NCBI RefSeq assembly: GCF_937910895.1
Contig: NZ_CALEMI010000040.1
Coordinates: forward strand, 40,520-104,519
Direction: 5' to 3'
DNA from: an uncultured Dokdonia sp.
GTDB lineage: Bacteria > Bacteroidota > Bacteroidia > Flavobacteriales > Flavobacteriaceae
Length of the DNA: 64,000 bases
In this document: positions 37,376-46,555 of the stretch, piece by piece
Layout of the letters: each line of letters begins with the position of its first letter
Position numbering within the stretch: the first letter of the stretch is position 1
The notes under the pieces: generated by a model
Told to the model about the DNA's origin: nothing
What the model saw: only the letters and a program-made list of their open reading frames with translations
Databases searched by the model: none
Made by a program: the position numbers and the translations under genes

Positions 37376-37840
37376 TTACATCTGACTTTGTAGTTGAGTT
37401 CGTACAGATCTAGCCCAAGTTTCTAGCAGTTCTTTTTCCTCCTGAGATAAATTTCCGTGAATGAGTGTATAGGATTCTAATGGCATTTCGCCTTCTTCTA
37501 CCTCTTCTATAAGCTCATCTAGTTTGTGATCTTTCTTTTTTAAAGAATAGCTTTCCCATTTTGCAAAATCAAGGTGCTTTTTACCATCTTCTATATGTTC
37601 ATCAATAAAAAAGGTAAGTGGAGCTACTTCTGCATACCAAGGGTATACTGTGCTATTACTATGACAGTCGTAACAATTATTTTTAAGAATTGCTTTTACT
37701 TCTTCAGATGGTTTTGTTTCTGCTTCAAAAGCAGCAATATCTGAGTAATCTCCTAGATTTTTTTCTGGTCTGATAAACTGAATAATAACCAATGCGATAA
37801 GTGCTACAACAGCAACAATTTTTAAAACTTTACGGATCAT
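37376..37840 (-). CDS. Haem-binding domain protein (single CxxCH)
   Basis: 154 aa with an N-terminal membrane anchor or uncleaved signal (VVALIALVIIQFI). The NNCYDCHSN segment is a c-type haem motif, followed by YPWYAEVAPLTFFIDEHIEDG, which is the hallmark of the Bacteroidetes haem-binding domain family (PF14376 type). GEMPLESYTLIHGNLSQEE near the end could give the distal Met ligand. Probably a periplasm-facing redox protein. It lies upstream of the iron operon on the same strand but has its own promoter. Confidence 0.88.
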   Translation of the reverse strand: MIRKVLKIVAVVALIALVIIQFIRPEKNLGDYSDIAAFEAETKPSEEVKAILKNNCYDCHSNSTVYPWYAEVAPLTFFIDEHIEDGKKHLDFAKWESYSLKKKDHKLDELIEEVEEGEMPLESYTLIHGNLSQEEKELLETWARSVRTQLQSQM

Positions 37841-37857
37841 AATATTTTTATATACCG

Positions 37858-37888
37858 CAAAAATAAAAATATAAACACGTATTCACAA
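37858..37888 (-). promoter_or_regulatory. Promoter of the haem-binding protein gene
   Basis: Minus strand: TTG at 37888-37886, 20-bp spacer, TATTTTTG at 37865-37858, 17 bp before the start codon. Confidence 0.6.
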
Positions 37889-38003
37889 TACTTATTTTTA
37901 ATTATTCTAAATAAAAGAAATACGTCACAAATCAAAAATACACGTTAAAACATTCCAAAACGTCTAGTTGTATAACTGAAATATTATGTAGACTTTTATA
38001 AGA

Positions 38004-38423
38004 ATGAAAATAGTAGACATCATACAAAATTGGTCAGGGTATTTCACTTATCCTATCTATGATAAAAAAGGGAATATATCTGAGGAGGAGGAGGAACGCG
38101 TACGTTTTCAAATGTCTATAAATCTGCATCATGGAACATTTACTGGGACTGCTACAGATGAAGAATCTAAACATCTTTTTGATAAACCTGCTTTTATAAA
38201 AGGGTTTATAGAAAAAAATCTAATTAGTTTTACGATACAGTATCCTTGTCATTATTACATAAACGAACAAGGAAAACTTACTATTGATCCTCAGGAAAAA
38301 CATCCAGAAATACGATATACAGGTTTTTTTAATGAAACAGAAGACGAAATTATAGGGAAATGGGAAATGGGCGAATCGCCAGGTGAAGGAGATTGGGGTG
38401 AATTTGAATTAAAAAAAGGATGA
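38004..38423 (+). CDS. Hypothetical protein, possibly lipocalin/calycin-like
   Basis: 139 aa, no signal peptide. Alternating strands and the late IIGKWEMGESPGEGDWGEFEL segment suggest a beta-barrel such as a calycin, with many aromatic and acidic residues. I do not recognise the family. It overlaps the following VOC gene by 4 bp (ATGA), so the two products are probably made in step. Confidence 0.72.
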   Translation: MKIVDIIQNWSGYFTYPIYDKKGNISEEEEERVRFQMSINLHHGTFTGTATDEESKHLFDKPAFIKGFIEKNLISFTIQYPCHYYINEQGKLTIDPQEKHPEIRYTGFFNETEDEIIGKWEMGESPGEGDWGEFELKKG

Positions 38424-38833
38424 TGGAAGACTTTATAATAGACCATTTAGATCATGTGGCAATACGCGTAAAAGACATAGAAGTATCTGCGTCTTGGTAT
38501 GAGAAGACTCTAGGACTCAAACGCAAAATAGTGCCTGAATGGGGAGCCTATCCTATTTTTCTTTTAGCGGGCAAAGCAGGAGTTGCCCTATTCCCTGCAA
38601 CGATAGAGGATCCTATGGTAGATCCTACTTCAAAAAATAGTAAGATAGACCACTTTGCTTTTCACGTAAGTGCAGAAAATTTTATAAAAGCAAGAAAGAA
38701 ATACGAAGCTTTACAATTGGACTACATCTTTACAGATCATCACTACTTTCATTCCATATACACCAAAGATCCTGATGGACATACAGTAGAGCTGACTACG
38801 ATTGTTGTAGATGCAACTGCATTTTATACCTAA
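38420..38833 (+). CDS. VOC family (glyoxalase/methylmalonyl-CoA epimerase-like) protein
   Basis: 137 aa with one complete vicinal-oxygen-chelate module pair: LDHVAIRVKDIEVSASWYEKTLGL at the start (metal His in DHVAIRV), DHFAFHVSAENF in the middle and DPDGHTVELTT at the end (metal Glu). The family includes glyoxalases, epimerases, dioxygenases and antibiotic-binding proteins; the exact reaction cannot be told. Translationally coupled to the upstream gene. Confidence 0.87.
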   Translation: MMEDFIIDHLDHVAIRVKDIEVSASWYEKTLGLKRKIVPEWGAYPIFLLAGKAGVALFPATIEDPMVDPTSKNSKIDHFAFHVSAENFIKARKKYEALQLDYIFTDHHYFHSIYTKDPDGHTVELTTIVVDATAFYT

Positions 38834-39259
38834 AAATACTTGTGCCTTCTTAAAACAGGACAATCTTATGCATCAAAAAAGCCCTCTTAAAAGAAGGCCT
38901 TTCTAATACAAATTTCAACATGTTTCTTTTTAGAGACATCAGGGACTTTCGATGTTTACTTTATGTTTCATCTTGAAATAGGTCTTCTATCAAAAACAAC
39001 GAACGTTTGTTCTTTTTTTATTGTCTACTCTTATCTATATAGAATCAAAGAACATACCACAAGTAATTATAAAGTTGATAGTTCCTGTCGCTATTGCTCA
39101 AATTATTATGACAACATATAAAAACAAACATCATTTATCTTATATTCATACAAGAATTAATTACATATTCAAATGATCTCTATTATATAAAAAATAAAAA
39201 TGTCCCCCTTTATCAAAACAGTATCGTCTTACTCATGAACAATCTTAAAAACAACTAGT
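38834..39259. other. 426-bp intergenic region before the YciI gene
   Basis: Contains a hairpin after the VOC gene and otherwise AT-rich DNA without a plausible ORF. The promoter of the YciI-sigma pair should lie here, but no standard element is obvious, which would fit use of a dedicated ECF promoter. Confidence 0.5.
38875..38903 (+). terminator. Probable terminator after the VOC gene
   Basis: Stem GCCCTCTT / AAGAAGGC (one mismatch) with a 2-nt loop, bounded by an A run and CTTTCT. Confidence 0.5.
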
Positions 39260-39607
39260 ATGAAAGAATTTATGATGATTTTTGTAGGAGCCGATTATGC
39301 CGACCTTGGTTTATCGCCAGAAGAATTACAAAGCCGCATGGGAAAATGGTTTTCTTGGGGTGATAAAATGGAAAAAGCAGGCGTTTTACGTGGAGGAAAT
39401 GCATTAACTCCTGATATACGTAGAGTTTCTGGAGAACACAGAACAGTCACAGATCTTACCTCTGCTGAGGTAAAAGAAATTGTAGGGGGTTATTATATCG
39501 TCGAAGCAAAAGATATGGATCATGTGCAAGAGATCGCACAAGACTTTCCCGATTATGACTTGGGTGGTACTGTAGAAATACGCGAAATCATGGTCTTTGA
39601 CGAATAA
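39260..39607 (+). CDS. YciI family (DGPF) protein
   Basis: 115 aa, YCII-related dimeric ferredoxin-like fold. Typical features: KEFMMIFVGADYADLGLSPE start, MGKWFSWGDKMEKAGVLRGG, and a late GGYYIVEAKDMDHVQEIAQD with GGTVEIREI. In many bacteria DGPF/YciI genes sit beside a sigma factor of the ECF42 group, exactly as here, and are thought to be its target or partner. The biochemical role is unknown. Confidence 0.9.
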   Translation: MKEFMMIFVGADYADLGLSPEELQSRMGKWFSWGDKMEKAGVLRGGNALTPDIRRVSGEHRTVTDLTSAEVKEIVGGYYIVEAKDMDHVQEIAQDFPDYDLGGTVEIREIMVFDE

Positions 39608-39634
39608 AAGATGAACTCTCAGACCTTAAAATCG

Positions 39635-39747
39635 ACCTAAGGGTCAAGGTATAAAGCCTTATATCCCGCTACAAAAGCGGGATTAGTTCAACTAGCCATT
39701 TTAAATTTATTGCTTCGCAATTCTTTAAAACAGCGTTTCACTAATAA
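39635..39747. repeat. Dispersed hairpin element, copy A
   Basis: From GGGTCAAGGTATAAAGCC through the hairpin ATCCCGCT-ACAAA-AGCGGGAT and GATTAGTTCAACTA to CTAATAA. It lies between the YciI gene and the sigma factor and resembles 55731-55846 and, in part, 15395-15434. Confidence 0.65.
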
Positions 39748-39749
39748 TT

Positions 39750-40988
39750 ATGGAACCAAAACTTATAGACCATCTTTTCAGGCACCACTACGGAAAGATG
39801 GTCTCTGTTTTGGTCCGTATTTTTGGATTAGCACATTTAGAAACCATTGAAGATGCCATACAAGATACCTTTATAAAAGCCACTATCTCTTGGAAGAATA
39901 CGCCTCCAGAACATCCTGAAGCTTGGCTCACACAAGCGGCTAAAAATAGAGTTTTAGATCTATTTAGAAAATTAAAAGCAGCCCACAAAAGAGTTCCTAA
40001 TCTGACTACAGGAACAGAAACTATTGCTATCCAAGAACTATTTTTAGATACTGAGATTGAAGACAGTCAGTTACGTATGATCTTTACAGCCTGTCACCCT
40101 CGTCTCAATCCAAAAGACCGGATCTCATTTGCATTAAAAACAGTCTCTGGTTTTAGTCATAAAGAAATTGCTGCAGCTTTGTTGACCAAAGAAGAAACGA
40201 TTAAAAAGAGATTAAGTCGTGCAAGAACCGTCATTCAAAGAGAAGGGGTTTCTTTTAAAATTCCACAGGGCAAAGCGCTGTCCAATCGATTAAACAGTGT
40301 GATGGAAGTCCTCTATCTCATCTTTAATGAAGGATTCCATTCTACCAAAAAAGAGTTACTAATACGCAAAGAATTGTGCGCCGAAGCTATGCGTTTGTGT
40401 CAGCTATTACTCACACATAAAAGCACACAAACCCCAAAAGTGTATGCGCTATTTGCTGTGATGTGTTTTCACGCCGCGCGTATAGACTCCAAAACAAATC
40501 ACGATAATGAGCTCATGGATTTACGCCATCAAAATAGATCTTTATGGTATTTTCCATTAGTTGCATTAGGAAATACTGCCATGCATAAAGCTGTTGAGGG
40601 AGCTGATTTTTCTTCGTATCATTATGAAGCTGCGATTGCTGCAGAACATCTTAAAGCGTCCTCTTTCGAAAAAACAAATTGGAAAGCTATTCTAAAATGG
40701 TATCAGCACCTATATGAGTTGGAACCTATGTCTATATATATTCTCAATATGGCGGTTGTTCAATTACAAGATAAACGCTTTCGCGAAAGCTACCAACTTC
40801 TACAACAATTAGTCCCTGAAACTTTAGGACAACGTAGATACCTTTACTACGCAACACTGTCGGATTATTATCTCACACAAGAAGAGTATCCAAACGCCAT
40901 AAAATATATTGATCTTGCGCTAGATCTGGTAACTAACTTACAAGAAAAAAAGTATTTAGAAAAGAAGAGGGTCGCGATGATTCTTTAA
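39750..40988 (+). CDS. RNA polymerase sigma factor of the ECF42 type
   Basis: 412 aa, much longer than normal ECF sigma factors. Sigma region 2 lies at about residues 8-75 (AIQDTFIKATISWKNTPPEHP, AWLTQAAKNRVLDLFRK) and region 4 at about 115-165 (LKTVSGFSHKEIAAALL, VKKR-type KKRLSRARTVIQ). The C-terminal 230 residues hold the TPR-like domain characteristic of ECF42 (LYLIFNEGF, ALLPLVALGN-like stretch, AIKYIDLALDLVTN). Such proteins have no anti-sigma factor; the C-terminal domain is thought to control them. Its neighbour is the YciI/DGPF gene. One palindrome copy is read as FRES. Confidence 0.9.
   Translation: MEPKLIDHLFRHHYGKMVSVLVRIFGLAHLETIEDAIQDTFIKATISWKNTPPEHPEAWLTQAAKNRVLDLFRKLKAAHKRVPNLTTGTETIAIQELFLDTEIEDSQLRMIFTACHPRLNPKDRISFALKTVSGFSHKEIAAALLTKEETIKKRLSRARTVIQREGVSFKIPQGKALSNRLNSVMEVLYLIFNEGFHSTKKELLIRKELCAEAMRLCQLLLTHKSTQTPKVYALFAVMCFHAARIDSKTNHDNELMDLRHQNRSLWYFPLVALGNTAMHKAVEGADFSSYHYEAAIAAEHLKASSFEKTNWKAILKWYQHLYELEPMSIYILNMAVVQLQDKRFRESYQLLQQLVPETLGQRRYLYYATLSDYYLTQEEYPNAIKYIDLALDLVTNLQEKKYLEKKRVAMIL
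40777..40790. repeat. Palindrome copy 15 (inside ECF42 sigma gene)
   Basis: Exact 14-bp copy read as RFRESYQ in the TPR-like C-terminal domain. Confidence 0.85.
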
Positions 40989-41414
40989 ACCATCTACCTC
41001 ATCCTTAAGTGTTTTTTCTGCCCAAATCATTGCTTCTTCTAACCCATTATTGAATAACTGAAAAGGTTTTCTACAAAAGATTTGCTCTATAGCGGTTGTA
41101 GAGGGATCTGTACCCGTTGGGACAACAATAGAAAGCGCTTTTAAAGTGTTAATTTTATGTAGATATTCGTAATCTGTAGGCACTACAGAGTACGAGTGTA
41201 CACGATGAGAAATATAAACCCAATGCCGATTTTTCAAAACCAATAATCCCTTAAAGAGTAGCGATGCCGCCGAAGCATAAGAAAGATTAACACCTTCATG
41301 TACCTCTACAACAGCGATATTCTTGTTGTAAATATAAATAGTTGCAATCTTACTAGTGATTCGATTCGTAAGTTGGAATCTATCACTTAAATGATGAGGG
41401 CTTGAGGACTTCAT
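40956..41414 (-). CDS. Hypothetical protein, STAS-like fold suspected
   Basis: 152 aa, no signal peptide. Strand-helix alternation (IYNKNIAVVEVHEG, AASLLFKGLLVLKNRHWVYIS, ALSIVVPTGTDPSTTAIEQIF, ALAW-type last helix) recalls the STAS/SpoIIAA-like proteins of Bacteroidetes that monitor stress, but I cannot confirm the family. Its 3' end overlaps the convergent sigma factor gene by 33 bp, so the two mRNAs would be antisense at their ends. Confidence 0.65.
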   Translation of the reverse strand: MKSSSPHHLSDRFQLTNRITSKIATIYIYNKNIAVVEVHEGVNLSYASAASLLFKGLLVLKNRHWVYISHRVHSYSVVPTDYEYLHKINTLKALSIVVPTGTDPSTTAIEQIFCRKPFQLFNNGLEEAMIWAEKTLKDEVDGLKNHRDPLLF

Positions 41415-41500
41415 TGATTAGCAATATAGTTTTTTTATTCTAATTTACAATTCCCAAAACAGAAACCTACTGATTCTATAGTTTTATATAATTATAAAAT

Positions 41501-41538
41501 AATAAAACCCTGTGAAAGATCATTCACAGGGTTTTATT
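41501..41538 (-). terminator. Terminator of the giant T9SS type A gene
   Basis: Long stem AATAAAACCCTGTGAA / TTCACAGGGTTTTATT with a 6-nt loop, 42 bp beyond the stop; strong on both strands. Confidence 0.88.
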
Positions 41539-41579
41539 ATAGTCAACTTGATATGTTTATTTGGTAGCTTCTTAGAGTA

Positions 41580-44500
41580 CTATTTCTTAATAATTTGTTT
41601 TACAACACCACCTCTATTTTTAGATTTTATTTGAAGAAAATATACTCCCTTTGCATAATTTTCAAGTGATACCAATGTTTCAAGAAATGAATCTTTGAGG
41701 TCTATTACTTTAAGTACACGCCCCCTCATGTCTGTAAGAATAGCACTGCTTAATTCTATATTTCCTCGATTTTCAATAGTAAACAGATTTGTTGTTGGGT
41801 TTGGATATATAGCTATTTCTTTAGCAAGTAGATTATCTTCTATACTGAGAGGTTCTTCAATAGTTACAATGAATGCACGTTCCTCACTTATATTACCTGA
41901 AGTATCTGTTACACTCATTACAACATTAGCAGTGTCTCCTATAGTAAATACAGTTCCGGGTAAAGGGTTCTGATTAATAATAATATCAATAATACAGTTA
42001 TCGGAAGCCGAAACTAATGATGTAAAGTCTTCTAGTATATACGTAGTTTCTCCTATCTCTGTGTTGACAATCATATCACTAGGTAAGTCAATAATAACCG
42101 GTTCTATAGTATCTACGACAGTTACTATAGCCTCACAGACACCTGTTTCACCTCCATCAATTACGGTAACTGTAACGACTACTTCTCCTAAATCATCACA
42201 AGTAAATGTAGAGATATCTATACTTGCTTCTCCTATCATTTCTACTAATAAATCTTCTGCAGAAATAGACGCCACACCTGAATTATCTAACGCAACAGTA
42301 ATATCGGTACATTCAATCTCCAATGGTGGCAAAAATGGCTCTCTTGAAAATAAAATTTGAACACTACTTGAAGGTAAACCACATCCGTTGTCTGCATTAT
42401 CCTCAAAAATTAATATAAATTCCGAGTCATCCAAACTATCAAATTCACCACCTTCAGAGATAGGGTCTAAAACAACATCAAATACACTACATTGGGATGT
42501 TGTCACTTGTCTTCCTGAAAAAGTTACATTATTGGTACACTTATCAAACGCCATGATATATGGCGTATCAACACCAAAATCATTATAATCTGCCTCAAAA
42601 GATCGCTCGTTAATATCTAAAGGTTCTGACGGGTCAGAAGGATTTATATCTAAAAGTTCTATAGGCTCATCTGTAGGACTAAAATATTGATCACTAAAAG
42701 CACCTGGGGTTAATTGTTGTATATAATAAGGTCCTGTAAATAAACTAGGCACTATATCCGGAGCACATGACTCCTCTACAGTTATTGTAAATATACAAGT
42801 CTCACTCATATTACCTGAAGCATCAACAGCACTGATTTCAACACCTATAGTATCTCCAATTGTGTATGGCGTACCTATTGCAGGGAACTGTTCAAATGTA
42901 ACTGTACAGTTATCATCAAAAAGCAAAGACCCAGAAGAATTAGGATTCTGAGAAGTATAATCTTCTAGAATATATATTCCATCTTCGTAATCTGCACTTA
43001 CTACAGTATCATTAAAACAACTTAACAATAAAGGAACTGTAGTATCTACTACGGTTACTGTTGCCTCACATTCACCTATAAGCTGCCCATCAATTACGGT
43101 TACTGTAACAACAACTTCTCCTAGATCATTACACGTAAAAGTAGAAATATCGATACTTGCCTCTCCTATAGTTTCTACTAAAACATCACTCGAAGAAATA
43201 GACGCGATACCCTCTTCGTTTAATTCTACTGTAATATCTTGACACGTAATTTCCAATGTAGGTACAATGGGTTCTCTTGAAAATAAAATCTGAACAATTT
43301 GTGATGAACTACCACAACCATTACTTGCATTATCTTCAAAAACTAATATAAATTCAGAATCGTCATTAGGATCAAACTCCCCTCCTTCTGACACAGAATC
43401 CAAAATAACATTACTTGCACTACATAAAGAAGTTGTCTCTTGTTCACCAAAAAAAGTAACATTATTCGTACAGAGGTCAAAGTCTATTACATAGGTTATG
43501 TCAACACCAAAATTATAATAATCTGCTTCAAAAGAACGCTGACGGACTCCTAAAGGCTCAGGTGGATTACCACTTGTCATGGTCTCAGAAAGCGCTATAG
43601 GCTCGTTTATGGGACTAAAATATTGATCACTAAAAACACCTGGATTTAATTGTAATATATAATATTCTCCTGTAAACAAACCAGTCGCTATATCTGGACC
43701 ACAAGATTCTTCTACAGTAATTGTAAATATACAAGCGTCGCTCATATTACCTGAAGCATCTGTAGCTGTAATTACCATATCAATGGTTTCTCCAACTGTA
43801 TAGGATGTACCAATGGGCGGAAACTGTTCTATTATCAATGGGCCACAATTATTTATGAATCTAGGTGTTAGTAGACCATTATTGTAATAGGGAGAAGAAA
43901 CTGCTCTAAAATCTTCTAATATATAAACTCCATCTTCAAAATCGACTTGTACTGAAAAATCATCAAAACATCTGCTTACTAAAGGAGCAATAGTATCTAT
44001 TACGGTTACTGTTGCCTCACACTCGCCTATGAGTTCTCCGTCAAGTACAGTAACTGTAATGACTACTTCTCCTAGATCATTACACGTAAATGTAGAGATA
44101 TCTATACTTGCTTCTCCTAGAGTTTCTACTAAGATATCTCCTGGAGAAACAGATGCGGTGCCATTTTCATTTAATTCTACGGTAATGTCTTGACACGTAA
44201 TTTCCAATGTAGGTACAATAGGTTCTCTTGAAAATAAAATTTGAACAGATCGTGATACTCTACCACACCCGCTTTCTATATGATCTTCAAAAACTAATAT
44301 AAATTCAGAGTCATCGGTAGGATCAAACTCCCCACCTTCTGATTCTGGGCCTATTAGTACAGGAGCAATACAATTTGCATCTGTAACTTCTATATCTGAA
44401 AAAGTGACATTACCCGTACAGGTATCAAACTCCATGATATACGTAAAATCTTCATTTAAAGTCCCTACATATTCTGCATTAAAGGATCGCTGATTAATCT

Positions 44501-46238
44501 CCAAAGGTTCTGATGGCTCATAAGGAGTGGGAACTGTCATTACCTCAGACAGTTCAATAGGCGTATCAACAGGACTAAAATATTGATCACTATAAGCTCC
44601 TGGTATTAATTGAAGTATGTAATATTCTCCTGTAAATAAACCAGGTGCTATCTCAGGACCACAAGGTTCTTCTACAGTAACTGTAAATGTGCAAGCCTCA
44701 CTCACATTGCCAGAATCATCCGTAGCCGTAATCACGATATCAATAGTTTCTCCAGCGGTATATGAGGTACCAATAGGCGGAGATTGTTCTTTAGTTAGTG
44801 TAGTACAATTATCACTAAAAACAGGAACACCTGTAAAATCTTCTAATATATATACCGTCTCACCAACATCCACCCCGACTGCAAAATCATCAACACAAGT
44901 GATCAATTGAGGATTCATAGTGTCTACTACAGTCACTATTGCCGAACAACTTCCAAGTTGTTCTCCTTGAGTTACAGAAACTGTCACTACTACTTCACCA
45001 ATATCTTCACAGGTAAAAGTAGTGACATCTATAGCTGCCACTTCTGGGGTTTCTACTAGGATGTCTTCTGGAGAAATAGAAGCCAAACCCTCTTCACTCA
45101 ATTCTACTGTAATATCTTGACACGTAATTTCCAATGGTGCTAGAATAGTTACTGTAGAACTACACGAACTAACATGACCATCACCATCTGTAACTGTTAT
45201 TGTTACGGTATTTTCCCCTACATCATCACAAGTTAATATCGGTGGATTTATATCGTAGGTTAAAGGTATTGTACAGTCACTTGTAGATATCTCTTCTACA
45301 AAATGAAAATCTTTTATGTTTGTTTGAAGGTTTTCAAAAATTAAGACTTCAATTTCATAATCATCGCCATTTAGATCTATTAAATAGATTCTTTTACATA
45401 ATTCTCCTGACGATAAAATACATTTACCATCACCCACATATTCCATTGCTTGAGTAGTACAAGAAATTGCAGGGATAAATTCAAATATAACATTTGGAAT
45501 AGCAGTCGCTATTGGAATTTCTATTATTTGAGCTGGGGAACCTCCTACACCTACTAATAATCTATTTTCATCCTTATCAAAAGTAAGACTAGGATCACCT
45601 CCTTGAAGTGTATTAATAGACGAAGCATCTACAAAAGGGCTCATCACTAATGTAACTAAATCAAACTTATTAATCTCTCCATCTAAATACAGGAAGTAAA
45701 GATTTCCTTGATTGTCAAATGTCATTTTTATGGGAGAGTTCTCTCCCGTAGCAGAGGTCGGGTATAGTAGAAGTTGAAGAATTGGTTCTGGATCATTCAA
45801 ATCTAAAGTATAAAGACCTCTAAAATCTATTAATCCTCCTAAAAAATATGCGATTTGGGTCGTTGGATCAATAGCTATTGAAAACATAGAATCATAACTC
45901 AACCCTAAATTACTAAAATATGTATCATCTAAAACAAGATCATTATTTTCTGACTCAAAATAATAGCGATCTATACCACCAGGATTATCTGCAGTTAAAG
46001 CATACAAAAAACCATTATTAGTCCCTCCAAGTAGTTGTTCTGGTTGTAACTGGACTTCACATGAGTCATCTAGAGCTATTGTAATATCTTGACATTGTAT
46101 CGTACAATCTGGATTTGTTACATCAGAGGTAAGTACCTGTTTGGAAGAAGTCTCATTGCTTGTTAAGTTATCACTTCCATAACTAGTTGTCATAGTTAAA
46201 AAAAAACAAAAAAATAATAGGGTGTATTTTTTTATCAT
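41580..46238 (-). CDS. Giant repeat-rich T9SS type A sorting-domain protein
   Basis: About 1552 aa from the ATG at 46238 (MIKKYTLLFFCFFLTM signal); a TTG-type start at 46280 would add 14 residues before the signal. It ends in a type A sorting domain (IAIYPNPTTNLFTIE ... GVYFLQIKSK ... VKQIIKK). The centre has about five HYR/Ig-like modules with the core CQDITVELN and STFTCNDLGEVVVTVTV, alternating with three copies of a roughly 170-residue module starting LFTGEYYILQL and containing DDSEFILVFED. The first 300 residues resemble a beta-propeller (GFLYALTADNPGG, NLYFLYLDGEINKFDL). Exported and attached at the cell surface; adhesion is a guess. Confidence 0.87.
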   Translation of the reverse strand: MIKKYTLLFFCFFLTMTTSYGSDNLTSNETSSKQVLTSDVTNPDCTIQCQDITIALDDSCEVQLQPEQLLGGTNNGFLYALTADNPGGIDRYYFESENNDLVLDDTYFSNLGLSYDSMFSIAIDPTTQIAYFLGGLIDFRGLYTLDLNDPEPILQLLLYPTSATGENSPIKMTFDNQGNLYFLYLDGEINKFDLVTLVMSPFVDASSINTLQGGDPSLTFDKDENRLLVGVGGSPAQIIEIPIATAIPNVIFEFIPAISCTTQAMEYVGDGKCILSSGELCKRIYLIDLNGDDYEIEVLIFENLQTNIKDFHFVEEISTSDCTIPLTYDINPPILTCDDVGENTVTITVTDGDGHVSSCSSTVTILAPLEITCQDITVELSEEGLASISPEDILVETPEVAAIDVTTFTCEDIGEVVVTVSVTQGEQLGSCSAIVTVVDTMNPQLITCVDDFAVGVDVGETVYILEDFTGVPVFSDNCTTLTKEQSPPIGTSYTAGETIDIVITATDDSGNVSEACTFTVTVEEPCGPEIAPGLFTGEYYILQLIPGAYSDQYFSPVDTPIELSEVMTVPTPYEPSEPLEINQRSFNAEYVGTLNEDFTYIMEFDTCTGNVTFSDIEVTDANCIAPVLIGPESEGGEFDPTDDSEFILVFEDHIESGCGRVSRSVQILFSREPIVPTLEITCQDITVELNENGTASVSPGDILVETLGEASIDISTFTCNDLGEVVITVTVLDGELIGECEATVTVIDTIAPLVSRCFDDFSVQVDFEDGVYILEDFRAVSSPYYNNGLLTPRFINNCGPLIIEQFPPIGTSYTVGETIDMVITATDASGNMSDACIFTITVEESCGPDIATGLFTGEYYILQLNPGVFSDQYFSPINEPIALSETMTSGNPPEPLGVRQRSFEADYYNFGVDITYVIDFDLCTNNVTFFGEQETTSLCSASNVILDSVSEGGEFDPNDDSEFILVFEDNASNGCGSSSQIVQILFSREPIVPTLEITCQDITVELNEEGIASISSSDVLVETIGEASIDISTFTCNDLGEVVVTVTVIDGQLIGECEATVTVVDTTVPLLLSCFNDTVVSADYEDGIYILEDYTSQNPNSSGSLLFDDNCTVTFEQFPAIGTPYTIGDTIGVEISAVDASGNMSETCIFTITVEESCAPDIVPSLFTGPYYIQQLTPGAFSDQYFSPTDEPIELLDINPSDPSEPLDINERSFEADYNDFGVDTPYIMAFDKCTNNVTFSGRQVTTSQCSVFDVVLDPISEGGEFDSLDDSEFILIFEDNADNGCGLPSSSVQILFSREPFLPPLEIECTDITVALDNSGVASISAEDLLVEMIGEASIDISTFTCDDLGEVVVTVTVIDGGETGVCEAIVTVVDTIEPVIIDLPSDMIVNTEIGETTYILEDFTSLVSASDNCIIDIIINQNPLPGTVFTIGDTANVVMSVTDTSGNISEERAFIVTIEEPLSIEDNLLAKEIAIYPNPTTNLFTIENRGNIELSSAILTDMRGRVLKVIDLKDSFLETLVSLENYAKGVYFLQIKSKNRGGVVKQIIKK

Positions 46239-46555
46239 TATATATTCTTTTTGAGTGTTGAGAAAAATCCTTTCATTCATCTACAAACTATAATCATAGT
46301 AAATATCTTAGAAGATAAACTTCAAAAAAAGGGAGGGGAAGTATAATTTTATACTCGTAAAAATACAACAATTTTTTTTTACAAATTCATTCCCCAGTTT
46401 GCTTACTTTTTTATCTTTAGTCGTTTTCTAAGGCAACAGGATCACGAGAAATGGTTATAGGGAATTAAGTTTTACTTTCTGGAGAATATAATACTTGTTT
46501 TCATCTAATGATTTTAAAAAACAGAAATCAAATTACTTAGATTTTTAAGTAGTGG
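46239..46555. other. Intergenic region between the giant surface protein and the FAD enzyme gene
   Basis: AT-rich, about 317 bp, with long A and T runs. It should contain the promoter of the T9SS type A gene; I could not identify a standard element. Confidence 0.5.
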
